Assembly: GCA_948566455.1 (NCBI GenBank)
Contig: CAOYQO010000008.1
Span: 62,001-126,000, forward strand
Length of the DNA stretch: 64,000 bases
DNA from: an uncultured Phocaeicola sp.
GTDB taxonomy: Bacteria > Bacteroidota > Bacteroidia > Bacteroidales > Bacteroidaceae
Direction: 5' to 3'
The notes under the pieces are model-generated. The model ran no database searches, had not been told where the DNA came from, and saw only the letters and a list, made by a program, of their open reading frames with translations. A program made the position numbers and the translations under genes. Positions 53,174 to 61,588 of this stretch are shown here, piece by piece (the stretch's first letter is position 1; each line of letters starts with the position of its first letter).

Positions 53174-54196
53174 ATGGAAAAGAAGGCACAGAGAAATTTC
53201 TTATGGATTGCCCTGCTTGTATTGGGAACAATCTGGATACTTGCACGTCACAACCGTACGCAACCTTATTATACAATAAACGGATTGATATTCGGCACGG
53301 TTTATAATATAACCTATCAGTATGATGGTGACTTGAAAGTTGAAATTGACGAAGAATTGAAGAGATTTGACGGCTCTCTGTCCCCCTTTAATGATACGGC
53401 CACAATTACGCGAATCAACCGCAACGAGGATATTGTACCGGACACTTTTTTCACGAATGTATTCCGTCGTAGTATGGAAATTTCCAAAGAAACGGATGGT
53501 GCATTCGACATTACGGTTGCCCCATTGGCCAATGCCTGGGGATTTGGTTTCAAGAAAGGCGCATTTCCTGATTCGGCCATGATAGATAGTCTACTGGACA
53601 TTACGGGATATACCAAAGTAACCCTATCCAATGAGGGAAAGGTCGTGAAGCAGGATGAACGCATGATGCTATCATGTAGTGCCGTTGCTAAAGGGTATGC
53701 CGTAGATGTAATAGCACAATTTCTCGCAAAGAAAGGCATTAAGAATTTCATGGTAGATATAGGTGGAGAAATTGTAGCCCAGGGAGAAAATCCAAAGAAA
53801 GATTTGTGGCGCATCGGTATCAATAAACCGGTAGATGATTCGCTATCTATCAATCAGGAATTACAAACGGTACTGAATGTAACGGGTGTGGGTATTGCTA
53901 CTTCAGGTAATTACCGTAATTTCTATTATAAGGATGGAAAGAAATATGCGCATACCATAGACCCAAGAACGGGATATCCGGTACAACACAACATCTTATC
54001 CGCCACGGTAATAGCCAAAGATTGTATGAGTGCTGATGCTTATGCTACCGCTTTCATGGTGATGGGATTGGAAGAAGCCGAACGGTTTGCCGATGCCCAC
54101 CCGGATATTGATGCCTGCTTTATCTACACGGACGATAAGGGAGAACTTCAAACATACTATACGAAAGGGATGAAAAGGTTTATAACAAGTGATTAG
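53174..54196 (+). CDS. apbE: FAD:protein FMN transferase (ApbE)
   Basis: 340 residues. N-terminal anchor helix (~8-24), then ApbE domain with DGAFDITVAPLANAWGFG, KGYAVDVIAQFL and IDPRTGYPV, and the conserved AD near MSADAYATAFMVMG. Attaches FMN covalently to a Thr or Ser of proteins such as NqrB/C and RnfG. Last gene of the operon; its stop codon lies within the hairpin that follows. Confidence 0.94.
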   Translation: MEKKAQRNFLWIALLVLGTIWILARHNRTQPYYTINGLIFGTVYNITYQYDGDLKVEIDEELKRFDGSLSPFNDTATITRINRNEDIVPDTFFTNVFRRSMEISKETDGAFDITVAPLANAWGFGFKKGAFPDSAMIDSLLDITGYTKVTLSNEGKVVKQDERMMLSCSAVAKGYAVDVIAQFLAKKGIKNFMVDIGGEIVAQGENPKKDLWRIGINKPVDDSLSINQELQTVLNVTGVGIATSGNYRNFYYKDGKKYAHTIDPRTGYPVQHNILSATVIAKDCMSADAYATAFMVMGLEEAERFADAHPDIDACFIYTDDKGELQTYYTKGMKRFITSD

Positions 54197-54273
54197 TGTT
54201 TAGTGATAAGTGATTAGCGGGTTGCGCTACATTCCGCATGGTGCTAATCACTTATCACTAAACACTAATCACT
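54188..54273. repeat. Perfect word-repeat hairpin between convergent genes (H3)
   Basis: Perfect 31-bp arms (54188-54218 and 54243-54273) built from AGTGATTAGTG/TTTAGTGATA words. The 24-nt loop, read on the minus strand, contains ACCATGCGG and TAGCGCAACC, close to the loop at 40776-40801. It contains the apbE stop codon and probably terminates both apbE and the DUF486 gene. Confidence 0.92.
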
Positions 54274-54298
54274 ACGAAACTACGCTTCGATAAATTAC

Positions 54299-54667
54299 CT
54301 ATTTATAGAATACAAAATACACCGCAAGTACCAGACAAATGAATGCCGCAAAATGATTCCAATGCAAACTTTCGCCCTTGAAAAGAACCGTAGTAAATAC
54401 TGTGAAAATGATGAGTGTAATCACTTCCTGAATAATCTTTAATTGTATCAGCGAGAAAGGACCACCATTACCAATAAACCCGATACGATTGGCTGGAACC
54501 AAACAAAAATATTCCGCAAGAGCGATACTCCATGAAAATAAGATTATGGCGTAAAGCGGCCAATTAGTAATCACTTTCATATCTTGCAACTTCAGATGAC
54601 CATACCATGCAAAAGTCATAAAGACATTAGACACTATTAAAAGCAGAATCGTATAAAGACCTTTCAT
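54299..54667 (-). CDS. DUF486 membrane protein
   Basis: 122 residues, four membrane helices, with LLLIVSNVFMTFAWYGHLK and the conserved core SIALAEYFCLVPANRIG, then SLIQLKIIQEVITLIIF. DMT-like small membrane protein family of unknown transport role. Confidence 0.9.
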   Translation of the reverse strand: MKGLYTILLLIVSNVFMTFAWYGHLKLQDMKVITNWPLYAIILFSWSIALAEYFCLVPANRIGFIGNGGPFSLIQLKIIQEVITLIIFTVFTTVLFKGESLHWNHFAAFICLVLAVYFVFYK

Positions 54668-54693
54668 TTCAGTGATGAATATTTAAGGGGTGA

Positions 54694-55449
54694 TTAATCT
54701 AAATTATCAATTTTCTGAGGAAGAAGTTCCTCCTGAACATTTGCCATACTTCCCCAAAGACTATAGCGAGCTTCCGGGTTCATAGCTTCCAACTGATGTA
54801 GAATATCTTTCATATTACTACGATGAGATTGCGCCTCATAAGGACAATTCTTCACCTGCTTACGATACCCTCTTATTTGGGCCAGTTCCAGCAAATCAAC
54901 CTCATGTACCAAACACATCGGCCGAATAATCGTCATATCAAATTTCTTCATTACCAAGCAGGGCGGCATGGAACTGAATGCCCCCTGAAAAGTGATATTC
55001 ATCAATAGCGTTTCCAGAATATCATCCATATGATGTCCCAATGCTATCTTGTTGCATCCCTGCTCCTTAGCCACCGTGAACAAGGCCTTGCGCCTATTCC
55101 ATGAACAAAGGAAACAAGGTGATTTGCGTGTATCTGTACTTGCATCAAATTCCGTTTCATACAATACAAAAGGGATTCCCCATGACTCTACATAATCACG
55201 AAGATATGTCAGGTCACTCTGATACGGAATATTCTTCATCACTACATGGACGGCAACCACCGCAAATCTGGGCTTAAAAATTCGGGCGCGTCTTGCCAAT
55301 AGCTCCACTAATGCCAAAGAATCTTTGCCACCCGAAAGCCCGATAAGGATCTTATCCCCATCCTCTATCAGACCATATTCTACCAGTCCTTTACTAAACC
55401 GCTTTTCAATGCGGCGGACGGTTTTCTCTTCTTTGGTGAATTGAGCCAT
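54694..55449 (-). CDS. TtcA-family PP-loop tRNA-thiolation protein
   Basis: 251 residues from the ATG at 55447-55449 (MAQFTKEEK). GLSGGKDSLAL is the PP-loop; PCFLCSWNRRKALF carries the CxxC, with a third Cys in NCPYEAQ. These are the [4Fe-4S] ligands in TtcA, which makes 2-thiocytidine in tRNA. The Fe-S and ATPase motifs match, but Bacteroidetes homologues are not well tested. Confidence 0.9.
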   Translation of the reverse strand: MAQFTKEEKTVRRIEKRFSKGLVEYGLIEDGDKILIGLSGGKDSLALVELLARRARIFKPRFAVVAVHVVMKNIPYQSDLTYLRDYVESWGIPFVLYETEFDASTDTRKSPCFLCSWNRRKALFTVAKEQGCNKIALGHHMDDILETLLMNITFQGAFSSMPPCLVMKKFDMTIIRPMCLVHEVDLLELAQIRGYRKQVKNCPYEAQSHRSNMKDILHQLEAMNPEARYSLWGSMANVQEELLPQKIDNLD

Positions 55450-55554
55450 AACACTACATAAGATTTGCGGTTGCAAAAGTAAGAGAAAAGAATGATTTAA
55501 AGAAGAATTAACATAATAGAATAACGGAAATCAGCATTATTCCCGATTAATTTG

Positions 55555-55562
55555 TATTTTTG
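55555..55562 (+). promoter_or_regulatory. Promoter -7 element for the TPR-NfeD-FloA operon
   Basis: TATTTTTG is an exact TAnnTTTG match, ~32 bp before the ATG. Confidence 0.5.
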
Positions 55563-55593
55563 AACATTCGAATTTGTAAGTTGGATAACTAGC

Positions 55594-57024
55594 ATGAAAA
55601 AGAGATATATTTTACTCCTTCTATTTTGTCTCACATTAGTCGGTGTATCGGCACAGACGTTGGAGGAAGCGAGAGCTTTCTACAATCAAGGGCAATACGA
55701 GAAAGCCAAACCGATTTTCCAGAAACTCGTAAAGACACAACCGGCAAATGGAAATTATAACTTATGGTACGGCGTATGTTGCCTGGAAACAGGAGAACCA
55801 GAAGTAGCTTTGAAATATCTGGAAACCGCCGTAAAAAGACGGGTGCCCAGTGGACAACTGTATCTGGCGCGAAATTACAATGACCTGTATCGCTTTGAAG
55901 ATGCCATCAAATGCTACGAAGACTACATCAGCGACCTGGCCAAACGGAAAAGGCCGACCGCAGAAGCCGAAAAGCTATTGGAGAAAAGTAAAGCCAATTT
56001 CCGCATGTTGAAAGGGGTTGAAGAAGTTTGCATTATCGATAGCATCGTAATAGACAAAGGTCGTTTTCTGGAAGCTTATAAAATTAGTCCTGAGTCCGGT
56101 AAACTATTCATGTACAATGATTTCTTCCAGAATGAGGCAGAAGTTGAGGCTACCGTATATGAAACGGAACTCGGCAATAAGATTTATTATGGTGAGCGCC
56201 AACCGGACGGTAAACTCAGCATCCTCTCGCGTAACAAAATGCAGGGCGAATGGGGCAAAGGTAGCTTGCTACCCAGTAGTATAAATGATTCCATCAATGC
56301 CAACTATCCGTATGTATTGACAGATGGCATCACCATCTATTATGCCGCGGATGGTGAAAATTCGATAGGTGGTTACGACATATTCGTCACCCGTTACAAT
56401 ACCAACACGAACACCTACCTCACTCCGGAAAATGTGGGTATGCCGTTCAACTCTCCCTATAATGACTATATGTTCGTTATCGACGAATATAATAATCTCG
56501 GATGGTTTGCCTCCGACCGTTACCAGCCGGAAGGAAAAGTTTGCATTTATGTATTCATTCCAAATTCTTCCAAAAGGGTATATAATTATGAAGCAATGGA
56601 CCCGAAAAAAGCAATCGGGCTTGCCCGGATTCATTCTCTGAAAGATACGTGGACGGATCAGGATGCCGTAGCCGATGCCAAACATCGACTACAAGCCGCA
56701 TTCGATGAAAAGCCACAAACCACGAAAAGTCATGAGTTTGAGTTTGTAATCGATGACCAGAATACTTATTATCAACAAAGTGATTTCAAATCTCCTCAGG
56801 TCAAAAAACTGTTCGGCAAATACCTCCAATTAGAAAAGGCTTTCAAAGAGCAGCAAAACAAATTGGAAGAGCAACGTTCCTTGTACTCCCGTGCCAAGGA
56901 AAGCGATAAAGCCAAACTGGCTCCCGCCATACTCGACCTGGAAAAGCAGATACAACAATTATCAGGTGAATTGGAGAAGGCCGCCATTGAAGTGCGTAAT
57001 ACAGAAAAACAATCCTTTAAATAG
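55594..57024 (+). CDS. Secreted TPR / WD40-like (PD40) protein
   Basis: 476 residues with a signal peptide (~1-20). Three or so TPR units (~21-130; EEARAFYNQGQYEKAKPIF). A PD40/WD40-like propeller part (~150-330; GGYDIFVTRYNTNTN, GWFASDRYQPEGKVCIYVF). A coiled coil closes the protein (~405-476). Architecture resembles the PorE/PorW side of T9SS-associated proteins, but with no OmpA peptidoglycan domain. First gene before nfeD and floA. Confidence 0.83.
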   Translation: MKKRYILLLLFCLTLVGVSAQTLEEARAFYNQGQYEKAKPIFQKLVKTQPANGNYNLWYGVCCLETGEPEVALKYLETAVKRRVPSGQLYLARNYNDLYRFEDAIKCYEDYISDLAKRKRPTAEAEKLLEKSKANFRMLKGVEEVCIIDSIVIDKGRFLEAYKISPESGKLFMYNDFFQNEAEVEATVYETELGNKIYYGERQPDGKLSILSRNKMQGEWGKGSLLPSSINDSINANYPYVLTDGITIYYAADGENSIGGYDIFVTRYNTNTNTYLTPENVGMPFNSPYNDYMFVIDEYNNLGWFASDRYQPEGKVCIYVFIPNSSKRVYNYEAMDPKKAIGLARIHSLKDTWTDQDAVADAKHRLQAAFDEKPQTTKSHEFEFVIDDQNTYYQQSDFKSPQVKKLFGKYLQLEKAFKEQQNKLEEQRSLYSRAKESDKAKLAPAILDLEKQIQQLSGELEKAAIEVRNTEKQSFK

Positions 57025-57030
57025 AAAACT

Positions 57031-57501
57031 ATGGACATACTTATCATCATTGTACTCATTGTTGCGGCAGTTATCCTGTTCTTGGTAGAACTGTTCGTCA
57101 TCCCGGGCATCAGCATAGCCGGAATTCTGGCCGGAGCTTGCATGATCTATGCCAACTACTATGCCTTTGCCTATCTGGGTACAACGGCTGGTTTCATCAC
57201 GCTCGGTGTATCGGCAATAGCCTGCATAGGCTCATTGATACTCTTCATGCGCTCCAAGACCTTGGATAAAGTGGCGTTGAAGAAGAATATCACATCGAAG
57301 GTGGACCGTACGGCTGCGGATCAAGTAAAAGTAGGCGATACGGGTGTGGCCATTACACGCCTGGCACTGATCGGCAATGCCGAAATAGACGGCAACATCG
57401 TGGAAGTGAAATCCATGGACGGATTCCTGAATGAAAAAACCCCTATCATTGTAAACCGTATTACGGACGGCGTTATCATGGTAGAAAAGAAAAAAGACTA
57501 A
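57031..57501 (+). CDS. NfeD-family membrane protein
   Basis: 156 residues, short NfeD type. Two or three membrane helices (~1-75) and a C-terminal OB fold (~100-155; VGDTGVAITRLALIGNAEIDG). Pairs with flotillin-like proteins; here the FloA gene follows 26 bp later. Confidence 0.92.
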   Translation: MDILIIIVLIVAAVILFLVELFVIPGISIAGILAGACMIYANYYAFAYLGTTAGFITLGVSAIACIGSLILFMRSKTLDKVALKKNITSKVDRTAADQVKVGDTGVAITRLALIGNAEIDGNIVEVKSMDGFLNEKTPIIVNRITDGVIMVEKKKD

Positions 57502-57527
57502 TATTCACACTTAATATCTTATAAATC

Positions 57528-58529
57528 ATGAACGTAGACACTATGTACCTTACTGCCTTTCTTGTGATAGGAGGCATTATCTTCATCGTACTGTTCTTCC
57601 ACTATGTTCCTTTCTTCCTATGGTTGTCCGCCAAAGTTTCGGGAGTCAGGATTTCATTGGTGCAATTGTTTTTAATGCGTATCCGTAACGTACCTCCCTA
57701 CATCATTGTACCGGGTATGATTGAAGCACACAAAGCCGGATTGAGCAACATTACCCGCGACGAGCTGGAAGCTCACTACTTGGCTGGTGGACATGTAGAA
57801 AGAGTGGTGCACGCCTTGGTATCCGCCTCTAAAGCTAATATTGAATTATCCTTCCAGATGGCTACCGCAATCGACCTTGCCGGACGTGATGTGTTCGAAG
57901 CCGTTCAGATGTCGGTAAACCCGAAGGTGATCGATACTCCTCCGGTGACCGCCGTAGCAAAAGATGGTATCCAGTTGATAGCCAAAGCCCGTGTAACGGT
58001 ACGCGCCAATATCCGCCAGTTGGTGGGTGGTGCCGGTGAAGACACTATCCTGGCCCGTGTAGGCGAAGGTATCGTATCTTCCATCGGTTCGTCCGAAAAC
58101 CACAAGTCAGTATTGGAAAACCCGGATTCAATCTCCAAACTTGTGCTCCGCAAAGGTCTGGATGCCGGGACGGCTTTCGAAATCCTGTCCATTGATATCG
58201 CTGATATCGATATAGGTAAGAACATCGGTGCGGCTTTGCAGATAGACCAGGCAAATGCCGATAAGAATATCGCCCAGGCCAAAGCTGAGGAACGCCGTGC
58301 AATGGCCGTGGCCAGCGAACAGGAAATGAAGGCGAAAGCTCAGGAAGCACGCGCCAAGGTGATCGAGGCAGAAGCCGAAGTACCTAAGGCCATGGCAGAA
58401 GCATTCCGTAACGGCAACCTGGGCATCATGGATTATTATCGGATGAAGAACATCGAAGCTGATACTTCCATGCGCGAAACCATAGCCAAACCATCGGGAA
58501 ACAACTCAAATCAGCCGTTGAGTAAATAA
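57528..58529 (+). CDS. floA: Flotillin-like protein FloA
   Basis: 333 residues. One N-terminal helix (~9-30) for membrane insertion, then a SPFH/PHB domain (~65-210; GMIEAHKAGLSNITRDELE) and an alanine-rich coiled coil (~230-300; QAKAEERRAMAVASEQEMKA). Scaffolds ordered membrane patches. With TPR and NfeD it forms a three-gene operon. Confidence 0.95.
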   Translation: MNVDTMYLTAFLVIGGIIFIVLFFHYVPFFLWLSAKVSGVRISLVQLFLMRIRNVPPYIIVPGMIEAHKAGLSNITRDELEAHYLAGGHVERVVHALVSASKANIELSFQMATAIDLAGRDVFEAVQMSVNPKVIDTPPVTAVAKDGIQLIAKARVTVRANIRQLVGGAGEDTILARVGEGIVSSIGSSENHKSVLENPDSISKLVLRKGLDAGTAFEILSIDIADIDIGKNIGAALQIDQANADKNIAQAKAEERRAMAVASEQEMKAKAQEARAKVIEAEAEVPKAMAEAFRNGNLGIMDYYRMKNIEADTSMRETIAKPSGNNSNQPLSK

Positions 58530-58551
58530 CCGGTAGAATTATAGCCCCAGA

Positions 58552-58597
58552 AAAACGTCGGAACCGGTGAACAGTAATCCCGTTCCGGCGTTTTCTA
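58552..58597 (+). terminator. floA terminator
   Basis: 13-bp stem (58552-58564 with 58582-58594; AAAACGTCGGAAC arm, one G-T pair) followed by TTTTCTATTT. Lies between floA and the nucleoside phosphorylase gene. Confidence 0.85.
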
Positions 58598-58629
58598 TTT
58601 ATAAACGTATCAACCAAAAAATCCAGAAT

Positions 58630-59508
58630 ATGAAAAAGTATTTTGCATCTTCCGAACTTATTATCAATGATGACGGTTCAGTTTTTCATCTGCACGTAAA
58701 GCCCGAGTGGCTGGCAGACAAAGTAATCCTAGTGGGCGACCCGGGCAGAGTGGCACTGGTAGGCTCACACCTTGAGAATAAAGAATGTGAAGTGGAAAGC
58801 CGCGAGTTCAAAACCATTACAGGTACCTACAAGGGCAAACGCATCACGGTGGTTTCTACGGGTATTGGTTGCGACAACATCGACATTGTGATGAACGAAC
58901 TGGACGCCTTGGCCAACATCGACTTCAACACACGTGAAGAAAAGCCCCAACTTCGCCAGTTAGAACTGGTGCGCATCGGTACTTGTGGCGGTTTGCAACC
59001 GAATACGCCCGTAGGTACATTTATCTGCTCGCAAAAGTCCATTGGTTTCGATGGCCTGCTGAACTTCTATTCAGGGCGCAATGAAGTGTGCGACCTGCCA
59101 TTTGAGCGTGCATTCCTGAACCACATGGGATGGTCGGGGAATATGTGCGCACCTGCTCCGTACGTGATCGACGCCAATGCCGAACTGATAGAGCGCATTG
59201 CCGGAGACAATATGGTACGCGGTGTAACGATTGCCGCCAGTGGTTTCTTTGGCCCGCAAGGACGCGAACTACGTATTCCGCTGGCCGACCCGAAGCAAAA
59301 TGAAAAGATCGAGAACTTTGAATACAATGGCTATCGCATTACGAACTTCGAGATGGAAAGCTCCGCACTGGCCGGTTTGAGCCGCCTGATGGGACATAAG
59401 GCGACCACGGTATGCATGGTCATAGCCAACCGGTTGATTAAAGAAGCCAATACGGGCTACAAGAATACGATTGACACTTTGATAAAAACCGTACTGGACA
59501 GAATTTAA
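58630..59508 (+). CDS. Nucleoside phosphorylase (uridine-phosphorylase-like)
   Basis: 292 residues from the ATG at 58630 (MKKYFASSELI). GDPGRVALVGSHL binds phosphate. RIGTCGGLQPNTPVGTF and FEMESSALAGLSRLMG are the phosphorylase signatures; the FEMES glutamate contacts the ribose. Splits nucleosides with phosphate. Uridine phosphorylase is likely but a purine substrate is not excluded. Convergent with the hybrid kinase gene, with a short gap. Confidence 0.92.
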   Translation: MKKYFASSELIINDDGSVFHLHVKPEWLADKVILVGDPGRVALVGSHLENKECEVESREFKTITGTYKGKRITVVSTGIGCDNIDIVMNELDALANIDFNTREEKPQLRQLELVRIGTCGGLQPNTPVGTFICSQKSIGFDGLLNFYSGRNEVCDLPFERAFLNHMGWSGNMCAPAPYVIDANAELIERIAGDNMVRGVTIAASGFFGPQGRELRIPLADPKQNEKIENFEYNGYRITNFEMESSALAGLSRLMGHKATTVCMVIANRLIKEANTGYKNTIDTLIKTVLDRI

Positions 59509-59519
59509 GAAACACCCAC

Positions 59520-61460
59520 TCAAATATACTTGATGATTGTTTCCTTCAATCTTTCGTAAGTATATGGTTTGGCAATAATATCATTGCACCCGGCGGCTAA
59601 TGCTTGTTGTTGCTCTATCAGGAAAGCATTGGCCGTCACCGCAACGATAGGCAAATCGATGTCGATGGTACGTATCTTTTCCGTAGCCTGAATACCGTTC
59701 ATCACCGGCATGCGGATGTCCATCAATATCAGGTCGGGACGCTCACGCAAGAAACTATTTACGGCCTCTTCGCCATTGGTAACCCACGAAATGGTGTAGT
59801 CCTTCTTCAGCAAAATGTTTATCTGCATAAAGTTAGACTCCGTATCTTCAGCTATCAGAATTTTCTTCCTGCCGTCTGATCTTCGCTCTACGTGGGCATT
59901 GATTTCAACAGGTTCACCATCCGCTCCCAACACAAACTGGCGGTAAGGAAGGGTCATCACGAAAGTGCTCCCCACTCCTACTTCGGACTCTACGGAAATC
60001 TTTCCTCCCAATCTCTCCACGATGCTCTGGCAGATGGGGAGCCCCAGACCCGTGCCCTGAACAAAATCGTTCAGCTTTTCGAAACGGTTGAAAATCAAGG
60101 GCAATTTCTCCTTCGCAATGCCGCAACCGGTATCCGTTACATACACCTTCAACCATTCTCCGCAGACCTCCAACCCCAAGGTGATGGTCCCTTCATGGGT
60201 ATTCTTAATGGCATTAGAGAGAAAGTTGAACAGCACTTGCGTAATCCTGTTCCGGTCCACCATAATCCAGATTTCCTCATCGGGACATATCACATTCAGT
60301 CGGATGCCCGTTTTCATTTTCAGGCGATGCACTTTCTCCACTTCGTCAATCAGTCCGGTCATTTCGACCAACTGGAAGTTCATTTCCGATTTTCCCGACT
60401 CGATACGGGAAAGGTCCAGAATGTCATTTATGAGTTGCAACAACAGGTTGCTATTCTTCTGGATGATGTTCAGGTATTCGGCTTTCTCCACTTCATCTTC
60501 CGTCAAAGCTATGATTTCAGAGAATCCCACGATAGCATTCAAAGGAGTACGGATCTCGTGGCTCATATTGGCCAAGAACACCGATTTCATGCGGTCGGCC
60601 TCTTCTGCCCGCTGCTTCGCCTCGATGAGTTCATTGGAGCGTTGCACCCTGTCACCGATATCGTGTATCAATGCCATCACTTTATTATCTTCGAACGGAG
60701 CGATGCGTGCCTGGAAATAATGCCTTTCGCAATCATCCACATCCAGGGGATACTCTATCTCCTTCAACTTCCCGTCTTCGAGACATTGACGTATGTTCCG
60801 TAGAAACAGGTCGCTGACTTCGGGAGAATAGATGGTGCGCCCGTCCGCTCCCCGTAGCTGTTCAACGGGATGGAGCAAAATGGTGTCAGAAGACATTAAC
60901 ACGTCGGTGAGGAAGAAATTTTCATCAAAGATGAAGATGAATTCAGGCAATGCCTGTATTATCTTCCGGTTTCGCTCTTCCATGCGCGATATGCGCGTTT
61001 CGCGTTCGCACTGCCCGGTGACATTCACGGTATAGCATAAGAGGCTTTTCGGATTTCCACTTCTATCTTTCTCTACAGATAAGAGGTGGTCCTCCAACCA
61101 GACTATTTCGCCATGCGCACCTACGCAACGCACGCGTAAGACTTTGGACTCTTCAAAGCCATCCAATTTCTTTTGAAAGCCATCCAACGACACCAAATGC
61201 TTATCATCGGGATGCACAAAGCTACAGAACTCTTCCAAATTCTGATAACAGATGCCGACTTTATCCAAGCCTAAACTTTCGAAATATTCCTGAGTGAAAG
61301 TGCACTCCAGGGTATTGATATTTATCTCCCAGAGAGCAATTTGATGGGCAGCCAGAACGGAGTTGACCTTCAATAATTTCTCTTTCAGTAGTTCCGTGTT
61401 CTCGTCTTTCTCGGTAGTATGAGAAGCGGAATCATGCATTTTTATTTTGTCTTGCGCCAT
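59520..61460 (-). CDS. Cytosolic PAS hybrid histidine kinase with a receiver domain
   Basis: 646 residues from the ATG at 61458-61460 (MAQDKIKMHD). Two PAS domains (~35-160 and ~165-285). HisKA has FLANMSHEIRTPLNAIVGF with the phospho-His. The HATPase has N box NFLSNAIKNTHEG and G boxes DTGCGI and GTGLGLPIC. A C-terminal receiver (~530-646) has ILIAEDTESN and LILMDIRMPVMNG with the phospho-Asp. No membrane segment, so it senses a cytosolic signal. No DNA-binding partner is adjacent. Confidence 0.93.
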   Translation of the reverse strand: MAQDKIKMHDSASHTTEKDENTELLKEKLLKVNSVLAAHQIALWEININTLECTFTQEYFESLGLDKVGICYQNLEEFCSFVHPDDKHLVSLDGFQKKLDGFEESKVLRVRCVGAHGEIVWLEDHLLSVEKDRSGNPKSLLCYTVNVTGQCERETRISRMEERNRKIIQALPEFIFIFDENFFLTDVLMSSDTILLHPVEQLRGADGRTIYSPEVSDLFLRNIRQCLEDGKLKEIEYPLDVDDCERHYFQARIAPFEDNKVMALIHDIGDRVQRSNELIEAKQRAEEADRMKSVFLANMSHEIRTPLNAIVGFSEIIALTEDEVEKAEYLNIIQKNSNLLLQLINDILDLSRIESGKSEMNFQLVEMTGLIDEVEKVHRLKMKTGIRLNVICPDEEIWIMVDRNRITQVLFNFLSNAIKNTHEGTITLGLEVCGEWLKVYVTDTGCGIAKEKLPLIFNRFEKLNDFVQGTGLGLPICQSIVERLGGKISVESEVGVGSTFVMTLPYRQFVLGADGEPVEINAHVERRSDGRKKILIAEDTESNFMQINILLKKDYTISWVTNGEEAVNSFLRERPDLILMDIRMPVMNGIQATEKIRTIDIDLPIVAVTANAFLIEQQQALAAGCNDIIAKPYTYERLKETIIKYI

Positions 61461-61560
61461 AATAACAAAGTGTATCATGTAAAGGCTACGAAAATTGAGC
61501 AAATGTAATAAAAAAGAGTAAGTAATATACAATCGCGTTCTTTTTTTTGCCCCAAAAGGC

Positions 61561-61569
61561 TATCTTTGC
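61561..61569 (+). promoter_or_regulatory. Promoter -7 element for mnmE
   Basis: TATCTTTGC is an exact -7 box. It rules out the TTG further upstream as start and supports the ATG at 61589. Confidence 0.65.
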
Positions 61570-61588
61570 AACTCAAATAACAATTTTT

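Noticed and set aside
59892..60803. 303-residue ORF on the + strand
   Set aside because: Lies wholly opposite the hybrid histidine kinase, whose motifs fix the minus strand as coding.
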